From positions 1 through 36,606 of IMG/VR virus record IMGVR_UViG_3300020122_000603: DNA of 36,606 nt; one strand, given 5' to 3'. Shown here piece after piece: positions 21,879-30,190 of the stretch. Every line of letters starts with the position of its first letter. Position 1 is the stretch's first letter. Source of the DNA: a virus. Made by a program: the position numbers and the translations under genes. The notes below the pieces were generated by a model. The model was not told the origin of the DNA and did not search any database. It saw nothing but the letters and a program-made list of their open reading frames with translations.

Positions 21879-22856
21879 ATGGCAAATGGTCTGGTCACGC
21901 TTGGATATCTGCGCCTTCAGGCGCAGCAACGCTCCGGGACGGAGAGCAATCCCGCGATCTCGACTTCCGAGTGGAACCAGTACCTTTCTTCTTCCTACAA
22001 GGAGCTCTACGACAAGATCGTCGCGGCTTACGGGAATGACTACTACTTGGCGCTCCCCTATCAGTTCTCACTCACCGGCGCTCAGTTCTATAGCCTCCCC
22101 GATGGCTCGGCGAATTTCCTCATCAGCGGGAACCCGGCGCCGGCGTTCTATAAACTCCTGGGCGTCGATCTCCAGTATTCGTCCTCGCCCACCGGCTGGG
22201 TGACGCTGAGAAACTTCGAGCTCATTGATCGCAACAAATTCTTAGCTCCCAATACGTCGACTAATTATTCAGGCTTCACGAATCTCCGCTACCGTCTCGC
22301 GGGCAGTCAGCTCTGGTTCATTCCGATCCCAGCCTCCGGTCAACAGGCCCGGATCTGGTATGTGCCCGAGCCGACCAATCTCATGTTCGCGCCAAGCTGC
22401 AACACGACCGCGAACAATGCCGTCATCACGGTTTCCGACGCCCAGGGCTTGACCTCCGGTATGTCGGTCTTTGGCACCGGGATCCCGACCGGAACGACCG
22501 TGAGCTCCGTCAATACGTCGAATAACCAGGTGACCCTCTCTGCGCAAGCGACACTCACCCAAACGGCCGCGGTCTGCATGTTCTGGATCGATTCCACGAC
22601 GATGGATGGGATCTCAGGCTGGGAAGAGTACGTCATCATTGATGCCGCGATCAAAGCCTGCACTAAGATGGAATTCGATACGGCTTCGCTGGAAAGAATG
22701 CTCGGCCGCATGACCGCCCGAATCGAGGGCATGGCCGAAGGCCGCGATGCCGGCCAAGCGCATCACGTGTCCGACGCGCTATCGGTCGTGGGCTATGGGA
22801 GCACCGATGGCTTTGACGATGGTTTCGGCGGCATGGGCGGCTTCGGGGGGCTCTAA
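21879..22856 (+). CDS. Head-tail connector (adaptor) protein
   Basis: A 325-aa protein. The N-terminal part has the pattern of podovirus adaptors of the P22 gp4 type: SEWNQYLSSSYKELYDKI followed by AYGNDYYL and a strand-rich FYKLLGVDL segment. Around residues 190-225 it carries an inserted module starting SGMSVFGTGIPTGTTV, shared with two other virion proteins. The C-terminus is helical and then Gly-rich. GAGG lies five bases before the ATG. It should join the portal to the nozzle. Confidence 0.7.
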   Translation: MANGLVTLGYLRLQAQQRSGTESNPAISTSEWNQYLSSSYKELYDKIVAAYGNDYYLALPYQFSLTGAQFYSLPDGSANFLISGNPAPAFYKLLGVDLQYSSSPTGWVTLRNFELIDRNKFLAPNTSTNYSGFTNLRYRLAGSQLWFIPIPASGQQARIWYVPEPTNLMFAPSCNTTANNAVITVSDAQGLTSGMSVFGTGIPTGTTVSSVNTSNNQVTLSAQATLTQTAAVCMFWIDSTTMDGISGWEEYVIIDAAIKACTKMEFDTASLERMLGRMTARIEGMAEGRDAGQAHHVSDALSVVGYGSTDGFDDGFGGMGGFGGL

Positions 22857-23707
22857 TGAATCAGGGCCTACTCCCAACCTTCCCCATTCAGGACCACGAG
22901 GTCTCGCTCCTGCAAACGCAGTGGAAAAAAGCGCTCGATCCGCTTTTGAAAACCGCATCGCCCGCGCAACAGAGCCTGCCCACTCGAAGTCTTACGCTTC
23001 AAACGAATAATCAACTTCAGCTCTCCGACTACGTCCTTTTTTGCAACGCCTCGAGCGCCTTGACGCTGGTCCTTCCGAACACCGCGCCGGCCGGAAAGCA
23101 GTACGTCCTTGAGAAAACCGATTCCACCTTCAATCTGGTCACGATCGTCTCCCAGGGGAACGCGCAGATTGCCTTCGGCAAAAGCACTACGCTCGCGACT
23201 CAGGGCGAGACGCTGACCATCGTCTACGACGGCACGAACTGGCAGGTCCTCTCCCGAATTATTCCGGCCAACCTCACGGCCTACACCCCGACTTTTACCG
23301 GATTTGGGACCGTCTCCGCGGTATCGGCTATGTGGTGGCGGGATAGTACCGGCTTGGGGATCAAGGGCTTTTGGACTTGCGGCACTTCTACGGCCGTGAC
23401 CGCCAAAATCAGTTTGCCCAGTGGACTGACCTTGGATGGCGCCCGCCTAATAGGAAACCAAAAAGAAAAAGTTGGAACGCTGGATCGTGGCCTCAATGCT
23501 GTCTCGACAGGTTACCCGGGGAGCACCGTCGGACCATTTGCGTTAGTGACTTCGATCGGAACGGACGCCGCCGCACTTTTTATATCTGCGCAAACCAATA
23601 GTACCGCCCCCCTTTACATTGCCAACACTGGCACGGCGTTTAGTGCCTCGGGCGACAACTTCGCATTCAAGGCGAGCGGGCTCCCCATCACGGGCTGGAA
23701 GAACTGA
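22856..23707 (+). CDS. Tail fibre or spike protein
   Basis: A 283-aa protein whose ATG overlaps the stop codon of the connector gene (TAATG). It is beta-rich throughout. Residues about 40-130 hold repeating strands of the type seen in fibre shafts (YVLFCNASSALTLVLPN). The ending NFAFKASGLPITGW is typical of trimeric tail-fibre tips in many podophages and siphophages. Probably a receptor-binding protein or its anchor. It has no enzyme motif. Confidence 0.7.
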   Translation: MNQGLLPTFPIQDHEVSLLQTQWKKALDPLLKTASPAQQSLPTRSLTLQTNNQLQLSDYVLFCNASSALTLVLPNTAPAGKQYVLEKTDSTFNLVTIVSQGNAQIAFGKSTTLATQGETLTIVYDGTNWQVLSRIIPANLTAYTPTFTGFGTVSAVSAMWWRDSTGLGIKGFWTCGTSTAVTAKISLPSGLTLDGARLIGNQKEKVGTLDRGLNAVSTGYPGSTVGPFALVTSIGTDAAALFISAQTNSTAPLYIANTGTAFSASGDNFAFKASGLPITGWKN

Positions 23708-23718
23708 AAGGAAGCTTT

Positions 23719-24216
23719 GTGGAAAAGATCTATCTCGTTTGTGGAGTCGCAGCGTGTGGGAAAAGCTGGGCGTGCCGGCAGGCGGCGGAACGCTTCCACT
23801 ACATCCCGCACGATAGGTGCTGGGTGATGCCAGGCTCTCGAGGCTGGGATCCGGGGCTCGCGGCCGCGGCGGACACTCAAGATCACTCGGCCTGGGCGCC
23901 GGGAGCGAAGAGCAATCATCTTGAGGTCCTCCTCGAAGCCGCGAAGATTGCCGAAAAACCCGTTCTCACCGAGTGCCCCTTCGCCGAACGCGTCTTAAGA
24001 GACGCCTTAGAGGCCCGCGGAATCGAAGTCATCCCGATTTTTGTCGTCGAAAAACCCTCCGTCTGCGCCACGAGATACCTGCGCCGGGAGGGAAAGCCCA
24101 TTCCCCAGGCAGCAAGGACGCGCGCCGCGACGATCGGCGATCGCGCCAAAGAATGGGGCGCTTTTTCCGGAACCAGCGACGAAGTCTTGGCTCATTTGAA
24201 GGAGATCCCACTATGA
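23719..24216 (+). CDS. P-loop kinase-like protein in the tail module
   Basis: A 165-aa protein with a Walker A motif at the very start (CGVAACGKSW; K15, S16), an acidic strand end in LTECPFAE, and an arginine-rich stretch (ATRYLRREGKPIPQAARTR) that may be a lid. It resembles small AAA_33/zeta-type nucleotide or polynucleotide kinases. Being placed between two fibre genes is unusual for a soluble kinase, which marks it as an added gene. GTG start with AAAGGA upstream. Substrate unknown; it could modify a small molecule, nucleic acid or protein. Confidence 0.6.
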   Translation: MEKIYLVCGVAACGKSWACRQAAERFHYIPHDRCWVMPGSRGWDPGLAAAADTQDHSAWAPGAKSNHLEVLLEAAKIAEKPVLTECPFAERVLRDALEARGIEVIPIFVVEKPSVCATRYLRREGKPIPQAARTRAATIGDRAKEWGAFSGTSDEVLAHLKEIPL

Positions 24217-25328
24217 AACTATTCATCCGCCTTCTTTTTCTGACCCTTTGGCTATTGGCCCCCAAGGCCGCGGCCGAGAACTACACGCTCTCGCCGAATA
24301 TGAGCCTCCCCGTCCCCATCATCGGAGTGGAAACGGGCCCCAACTACGCGACCGACATCAATAACGCCCTGGGGCTTTTGGATAGCCACAACCACACCTT
24401 TGGCCAGGGCGTTCAGATTCCAAGCTCGGGCCTCAACATCAATGCCGATCTGACCTACGGCGGAAACAACGCGACATCCCTTCGGGCCTGCCGCTACTCC
24501 TCGCAGACCTCGCCCATCACGGCGACCGCGCCCGACCTCTACGAGACATACGTCTCGGGCGTGGATCTCTATTACAACGACGGGAACGGCAACCAGGTCA
24601 GGCTCACCCAAAGCGGCGCCGTCGCCGGAACCCCGGGCAGTATCTCGGGCCTGGCTTCGCCCGCCACCGCTTCCTACAGCGCGGGCTCTACGACCTTTGT
24701 CTGGCAATCGGCCGCGAACACGCCGGCCAACATGGATTTTGAGTCAGCCATCCTCCGAAACAACGCCGCAAACTCCAAAGGGCTCACCCTTTCACCGCCG
24801 AACTCCATGGGATCTAACTTCACGATCACCCTGCCCTCGCTCCCGGCCTCTACTTCCGTGCTTACCATCACGAACGCCGGCGCCATGAACGCGACCCTCT
24901 CCCCCACTCTGACCACGATCCCCATGACGAGCGGCCCTACCCAACAGGTCTACGCCACGAACACCCTCGGCGTATCGAATAGCGGAACCGATCGGCCGGT
25001 CGTGGTTTCCGGTGGAGCTCCGACCAATGGGCTCTTGATCGTGAGAGGAGGGGGGTTAACAACCCCATCGGGAGCTAGCTGCGGAACACCAATCGGAGAG
25101 GGATACTCTTGCACGAGAACCTCGACCGGGCTTTATGCGATCACATTCTCTGTTGCATTTCCGGATAACCCCGTTTGCACCTGCGTAGACAACACTAACT
25201 CGCCTCGAATTTGCTCTATTGGCACTGGATCTTCATCACTGAACCTAACCTTGGCAACCACTGCCGGGGCGGCAATAGACGAGGCCTTTTCATTCATCTG
25301 CATCGGCCAACGGCCAGCGGGGTCGTGA
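24213..25328 (+). CDS. Tail fibre protein with an apparent signal peptide
   Basis: A 371-aa protein whose ATG overlaps the kinase stop codon (ATGA), with AAGGAG eight bases upstream. It begins with a textbook Sec signal (MKLFIRLLFLTLWLLAPKAAA, basic then hydrophobic, cut after AAA, quoted here as KLFIRLLFLTLWLLAPKAA), which is strange for a virion protein. After it comes a common fibre pattern: LPVPIIGVETGPNYATDINN then LLDSHNHTFGQGVQIPSSGL. The rest is Ser/Thr/Ala/Gly-rich shaft-like sequence with six cysteines in the last 100 residues. Fibre identity is supported; the export signal needs explanation. Confidence 0.7.
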   Translation: MKLFIRLLFLTLWLLAPKAAAENYTLSPNMSLPVPIIGVETGPNYATDINNALGLLDSHNHTFGQGVQIPSSGLNINADLTYGGNNATSLRACRYSSQTSPITATAPDLYETYVSGVDLYYNDGNGNQVRLTQSGAVAGTPGSISGLASPATASYSAGSTTFVWQSAANTPANMDFESAILRNNAANSKGLTLSPPNSMGSNFTITLPSLPASTSVLTITNAGAMNATLSPTLTTIPMTSGPTQQVYATNTLGVSNSGTDRPVVVSGGAPTNGLLIVRGGGLTTPSGASCGTPIGEGYSCTRTSTGLYAITFSVAFPDNPVCTCVDNTNSPRICSIGTGSSSLNLTLATTAGAAIDEAFSFICIGQRPAGS

Positions 25329-28300
25329 ATGCCGCTCGCGAAGGAAACAATTTCGATTTCTTTTGCCCAGGGCAGGGACGCGAAGACCGATCCTTGGCAC
25401 GTCCCCATCGGGAAATTCCTTCAGCTTTACAACTCTGTCTTTAATAAGACCGGCCGGCTCACGAAAAGAAACGGCAATAAGCAGCTCGCGACCCTTTCCG
25501 CAAGCTTCAACACCGTGCTGCTTGCGACGTATCAAGGGGGGCTCCTCGCGATTGGAAATGTCATCAATGCCTACGCCCAAACCTCGCAGAGCTGGGTGAA
25601 TAAGGGCTCTTATCTTCCGCTTTCGCTCTCGGTCCAGTCTCTCGTGCGCTCGTCGGCGACCCAAAACCAGTGCGATGTAGCCGCGACTTCTTCCGGGCAA
25701 ACCTGCGTCGCCTATACGGAGGCTCAGGGCGCCGTCACCTCCTACAAGTACGCGATTTTCGATCCCTCAGGCGCTTGCGTTGCGGGACCTACGGCTATTG
25801 TCCCCGGCGCCGGCGGCACGGTGAACGGTGCGCCGCGGGTTTTTCTCCTGGGCGCCTATTTCATCATCGTTTTTTCAGCGACCATTTCCGCGACCGAGCA
25901 TCTTCAGTACGTCGCCATTCCGACGGCGAATCCGACCTCCCCCGGAACGGCGACCGATATTTCCACGGTCTATACCCAAGCGTCGACCGTCTCTTGGGAT
26001 GGAGTTGTCGCGAATAACAACCTCTATATTGCTTGGAACGCGACGGCCGCGGGGATCAAGATGATGTACCTGGATCCCACGCTCACCGCCCACTCCACGG
26101 TGACTCCCGATGCGAGCCACCAATGCACAATGATGTCGGTCTGTGCGGACATCACGGGGAATACGCCGGTCATTTGGGTCACTTACTATAACTCCTCGGG
26201 AACGATCGGCTATACCTTTGCGGTCAATCAGGCAATGACGACGATTCTCGCAGCCGTTGAGATTTTTTCGACGGGAACGCTCTTGAACCTGGCGACGGTG
26301 GCGCAAAACCAGACGTTGACCGTATACTACGAGGTCTCGAACAACTACGGCTACGACTCGACCCTCGCCTCGAACTACATCCAGACCGTCCAGGTCCCTC
26401 AGGCCGGCCTTCCGACGATGACGGTCACCATTGCTTCGCCGGCAGTCTTCACGGTGGCGTCGACGGCGGGCCTTTCGGTCGGGCAGCCCATCTTTTTTAC
26501 GACGTCCGGAGCTCTGCCTACGGGACTGACCGCCGGCACGGTGTATTTCATCTCGGCAATCGTCTCAGGAACCACTTTCAACGTGAGCACAACGAACCCG
26601 AACACCACTTCGGGGGGCACGAACGTCAATACGAGCGGGACTCAGAGCGGGACGCATTCCTACGTTGCGTCTTCCATTCTCGTTCGCGGGATGGGTTTGG
26701 CGTCCAAGGCGTTCTTACAAAATAGCGTGCCCTATTTTCTCGGAACCTACAGCTCGACGAATCAACCCACCTATTTTCTGATGAATGGTTCGGGCAAGGT
26801 CCAGGGGAAGCTCGCTTATCTCAATGGCGGGGGCTACCTCACGACCGGGCTTCCCTCCGCGGTTCTGACCGGCTCCAAAGTGACGATCGGATACCTTTTC
26901 AAGGATCTCATCCAGCCGGTGAACCGAACGCAAGGCGCCGCGAGCTCGGCCGCGGTCTACACGCAAACCGGCATCAATGCGGCAACGTTCAATTTCTCAG
27001 CAATCCCAACGACGGCTGAGATTGGAGGCGCCCTTCATCTCTCGGGGGGCCAGCTTTGGATGTACGACGGAACCCAAGTCGTCGAGCATGGGTTTCATCT
27101 CTTCCCGGACAACGTAGAAGCGGTTTGGAGTGCCGCGACCTTCACGACTACAGCCACGCCGACCACTGGAAGCGCCGTTTTGACCTCCGTCGGGAGCACC
27201 GCCGGCGTTGCGGCCGGCATGGCCGTCACCGGAACCGGGATCCCGGCCAGCACTACCGTCGTTTCTTTCACCGCGAATACGATCACGATGAGCGCGCTCG
27301 CCACGAGCTCGCCCGGTTCCATTACCATCACCCTCAGTGTCGCCGGGAGCATCAAAGCGCAGCCGGATAGCCTGACGAACACGAATGCCTACGCCTATCA
27401 GGTCATTTATTCCTGGATGGATGCGCAGGGGAATATTCACAGGTCAAACACTTCGCTCCCGATTTTTGTGACCACGACCGGCGCAGGTTCCACGGGAGCC
27501 ATTACGCTCAATTTCCCAAGCCTTCGCTCGACATTGAAGACGCTCGTTAAGATCGACATCTTCCGCTGGTCGGTCGCCCAGCAAGCCTATTTCCAGGTGA
27601 CGAGCATCACGTCTCCGACCATGAACACGACGACGGCTGATTCGATTTCCTACGTCGATACTCTAGCGGACACCTCGATCGTTGGGAATGCGCCGCTGTA
27701 CACCGGGGGGAACGTCCTGGGCGATGATGCCGCGCCGGCGACGAATCTCTTGGCCCTTTTCGATAGCCGCCTTTGGCTTGTGGACGCGGAAGATCCAAAT
27801 CTTCTCTGGTTCTCGAAAGAGGTCGATGTCGGCTCTCCCGTGGAGCTCTCCGAAAACCTCACCAAGTGGATTTCGCCGACCTTGGGCGCCCAGGGCAATA
27901 CCGGAAACATCTCCATGATGGCGCCGATGGACGACAAGATGATCCTCTTTAAGGCGAATGCGGCGATCTATTTCTTCAACGGGCTCGGGCCCGATCTGAC
28001 TGGCGCGCAGAACCAATACAGCCAGCCCATTTTTGTGGCGGCGACGGTGAGCTGTACGAACCCGAACGTGGCACTCATTCCCAGTGGGCTCGTTTTTCAA
28101 TCGGACAAAGGAATCTGGCGGCTCGGTAGAAATCTGATGACGGACTATCTGGGCGCTTCCGTCGAGGATTACAATTCTCAAACCGTCCAGGCCGCACTCA
28201 CGATCCCGGGAACCAACCAGGTCCGCTTCAACATGTCGGGCGGCCAACAGCTGATGTACGACTATTTCGAAGAACAGTGGGGAGTCTTCCAGGGCGTCAA

Positions 28301-28832
28301 AGCCGGGAGCTCGGTTCTCTTTCAAAGCCTCCAAACGTCCATCGATACCTACGGCCGGGTCTTTCAGGAGAATCCGGGAAGCTATCTCGATGGGGCAAAC
28401 CCGGTGCTCATGTCGTTCACGACGGGCTGGATTACTCCCGCGGGTCTGCAAGGGTACCAACGCGCTTACTGGGCCTTTCTCCTCGGACAGTACCTCTCTC
28501 CGCACAAGCTCACGGTCGGAATTGCCTACGACTACAACCCCTCGATTGCGCAACAGGTCACCATCGCGCCCGACAATTACGTTCCGAATTGGGGCGGTGA
28601 TTCGAAATGGGGGTCAGGGACTGCCTGGGGAGGTCCTGGGAACCTTGAGCAGTGGCAGATCAACTTCAAGCAGCAAACCTGCGAGGCTTTTCAGCTGACC
28701 GTGAACGAACTTTTCGATTCGACCAAGGGACAGGCCGCCGGCGCCGGGCTCACATTGAGTGGGCTCGATCTCGTCGTCGGACTCAGCAAGAAATACCCGA
28801 AAAAACTTCCGGCAACGCGAATGACGGGCTGA
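25329..28832 (+). CDS. Large tail nozzle-type protein
   Basis: A 1,167-aa protein. The N-terminus (AQGRDAKTDPWHVPIGKFLQ, NSVFNKTGRLTKRNG) matches the start of large podovirus tail proteins in the place of T7 gp12 or P22 gp10, which form the nozzle through which DNA passes. It contains two kinds of inserted beta modules: one near residue 385 with TGLTAGTVYFISAIVSGTTF and one near 630 with AGMAVTGTGIPASTTV. Composition is Thr/Ser/Ala-rich with few charges. The ATG follows the fibre stop codon directly (TGAATG). Confidence 0.75.
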   Translation: MPLAKETISISFAQGRDAKTDPWHVPIGKFLQLYNSVFNKTGRLTKRNGNKQLATLSASFNTVLLATYQGGLLAIGNVINAYAQTSQSWVNKGSYLPLSLSVQSLVRSSATQNQCDVAATSSGQTCVAYTEAQGAVTSYKYAIFDPSGACVAGPTAIVPGAGGTVNGAPRVFLLGAYFIIVFSATISATEHLQYVAIPTANPTSPGTATDISTVYTQASTVSWDGVVANNNLYIAWNATAAGIKMMYLDPTLTAHSTVTPDASHQCTMMSVCADITGNTPVIWVTYYNSSGTIGYTFAVNQAMTTILAAVEIFSTGTLLNLATVAQNQTLTVYYEVSNNYGYDSTLASNYIQTVQVPQAGLPTMTVTIASPAVFTVASTAGLSVGQPIFFTTSGALPTGLTAGTVYFISAIVSGTTFNVSTTNPNTTSGGTNVNTSGTQSGTHSYVASSILVRGMGLASKAFLQNSVPYFLGTYSSTNQPTYFLMNGSGKVQGKLAYLNGGGYLTTGLPSAVLTGSKVTIGYLFKDLIQPVNRTQGAASSAAVYTQTGINAATFNFSAIPTTAEIGGALHLSGGQLWMYDGTQVVEHGFHLFPDNVEAVWSAATFTTTATPTTGSAVLTSVGSTAGVAAGMAVTGTGIPASTTVVSFTANTITMSALATSSPGSITITLSVAGSIKAQPDSLTNTNAYAYQVIYSWMDAQGNIHRSNTSLPIFVTTTGAGSTGAITLNFPSLRSTLKTLVKIDIFRWSVAQQAYFQVTSITSPTMNTTTADSISYVDTLADTSIVGNAPLYTGGNVLGDDAAPATNLLALFDSRLWLVDAEDPNLLWFSKEVDVGSPVELSENLTKWISPTLGAQGNTGNISMMAPMDDKMILFKANAAIYFFNGLGPDLTGAQNQYSQPIFVAATVSCTNPNVALIPSGLVFQSDKGIWRLGRNLMTDYLGASVEDYNSQTVQAALTIPGTNQVRFNMSGGQQLMYDYFEEQWGVFQGVKAGSSVLFQSLQTSIDTYGRVFQENPGSYLDGANPVLMSFTTGWITPAGLQGYQRAYWAFLLGQYLSPHKLTVGIAYDYNPSIAQQVTIAPDNYVPNWGGDSKWGSGTAWGGPGNLEQWQINFKQQTCEAFQLTVNELFDSTKGQAAGAGLTLSGLDLVVGLSKKYPKKLPATRMTG

Positions 28833-28836
28833 ATGG

Positions 28837-28852
28837 TCCCCCCAATTTAGGG
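28837..28852 (+). repeat. Intergenic C-rich/AATTTAGGG box, copy D
   Basis: TCCCCCCAATTTAGGG begins 4 bp after the nozzle stop codon and is followed by AGTATAGAT and the ATG of the first ejection-type gene. It shares the 16-base core with copies A-C, but the right side differs (AGTATAG instead of TAGGT). AGGGAG provides a ribosome-binding site here. Confidence 0.7.
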
Positions 28853-28861
28853 AGTATAGAT

Positions 28862-30190
28862 ATGGCAAGTCACGTGATCATGAAAAAGTCCTTGGCCCGG
28901 GCCCTCTTGGACGCGGGTGTCGAGCACTTCGATGCCGGCGGCCCAGTCGGGTCCGGCTCAACTACGGCCGGCGGTGTCGGCGGGGCTGTGTCGGATTTCT
29001 TCGGTGGCCAGAGTCAATATCGGGCAAACGCTCCCACGATCACGACTCAAAACGTTCTTCCTTCGATCGCTGGCCAAGCGGGCATCGCCTCCGATGTTTA
29101 CGGGCAACAACAGGGCCTTGCGCAAAGGCTGCTCGCGGAAAGCCAAGGCCAGGGACCAAATCCCGCGCAGGCCCGACTGAATAATGAAACGGGAAACAAC
29201 ATCGCGGAGACCCAGGCTCTTATGGCCTCGGTCCGCGGGGGCAACAGCAATCCCGGACTTACGGCGCTCAATGCCGGCCGCCAGGGTGCGGCCACGCGAC
29301 AACAGGCGGTGGGCCAAGCCGCTCAGCTCCAGGCCGAGCAGGAGCTCGGTGCACAGAACGAGCTCGCGGGGCTTTACGGTAACGAAGCCCAGAACGCCCT
29401 GACCGCTCAGAGCATTCTGCAAGGCGCGCAGGCCGCTCAGAACTCGGCGCTTACGACTGGCCAGCTCGGCGCGGAAGAAACCAATGCCCAAATCGCCGGA
29501 GCCAATGCGAATAACGCCGCATCGACGAGCGGCGGAATCCTAAGTGCTGCGGGAAGCCTTCTCAGCATGATGAACAAAGGGGGAAAGGTTCAGCGGTTCG
29601 ATACGGGAGGAATGGCGACCTATGCGGTCCCGGTGGATCCAAGAGAGGTTCTCAATTTCGGGACAACCACGGGATCCGACGTTCTTGGCAAATCAATTGG
29701 GTCACTCGGGAAAGACCTCAAGAAAAGCTCGAGCTCTATCACTTCCGGAGCTTCGCCTGTCGGTGGAACGGGTGGAACGATGGGGGAGGCCGGAGGCCTC
29801 GCCGGCGACTCCCCGGACATGGGATCCGCGATGGGGGGTATGACTGATGTGCTTAGCGACGTCGGGATGGCTGCGATGTTTGCCGCGCGAGGCGGGATGG
29901 TTCCAACAGATTTCCGCTCCGGCGGCGAAGTCCCGGGCCGCGCGAAGGTGAAAGGCGATAACCCCAAAAATGACACGGTGCCCGCCATGCTTTCTCCCGG
30001 CGAGGAGGTTCTCCCGAGATCGGTGACAATGGCGCCAGATGCCCCAGAACGTGCCAAGCGCTTCGTCCAGGCCCTCATGGACAAAGATGGGGACGATAAG
30101 GGTTATGGCAAGGTCCTGAAAGCGCGCCAAACGCTGAAACAACGGGTCGAGCAACTCGAGAAGCTTTGTTACGGGGGGAGGGCCGCATGA
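28862..30190 (+). CDS. Internal virion protein 1 (ejection-type)
   Basis: A 442-aa protein. Start ATG 28862 follows box D. Residues 80-220 are long Gln/Ala/Asn-rich helices (NNETGNNIAETQALMASVRG and similar). Near the C-terminus there is a motif common in phage internal proteins: a GG-EVPG segment, KGDNPKNDTVPAMLSPGEEV and LPRSV. Two FD-x-GG elements occur (EHFDAGGPV near 21-29, VQRFDTGG further on). Position after the nozzle fits the first of three proteins stored in the head or tail and injected with DNA, as in T7 and P22. Confidence 0.7.
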   Translation: MASHVIMKKSLARALLDAGVEHFDAGGPVGSGSTTAGGVGGAVSDFFGGQSQYRANAPTITTQNVLPSIAGQAGIASDVYGQQQGLAQRLLAESQGQGPNPAQARLNNETGNNIAETQALMASVRGGNSNPGLTALNAGRQGAATRQQAVGQAAQLQAEQELGAQNELAGLYGNEAQNALTAQSILQGAQAAQNSALTTGQLGAEETNAQIAGANANNAASTSGGILSAAGSLLSMMNKGGKVQRFDTGGMATYAVPVDPREVLNFGTTTGSDVLGKSIGSLGKDLKKSSSSITSGASPVGGTGGTMGEAGGLAGDSPDMGSAMGGMTDVLSDVGMAAMFAARGGMVPTDFRSGGEVPGRAKVKGDNPKNDTVPAMLSPGEEVLPRSVTMAPDAPERAKRFVQALMDKDGDDKGYGKVLKARQTLKQRVEQLEKLCYGGRAA

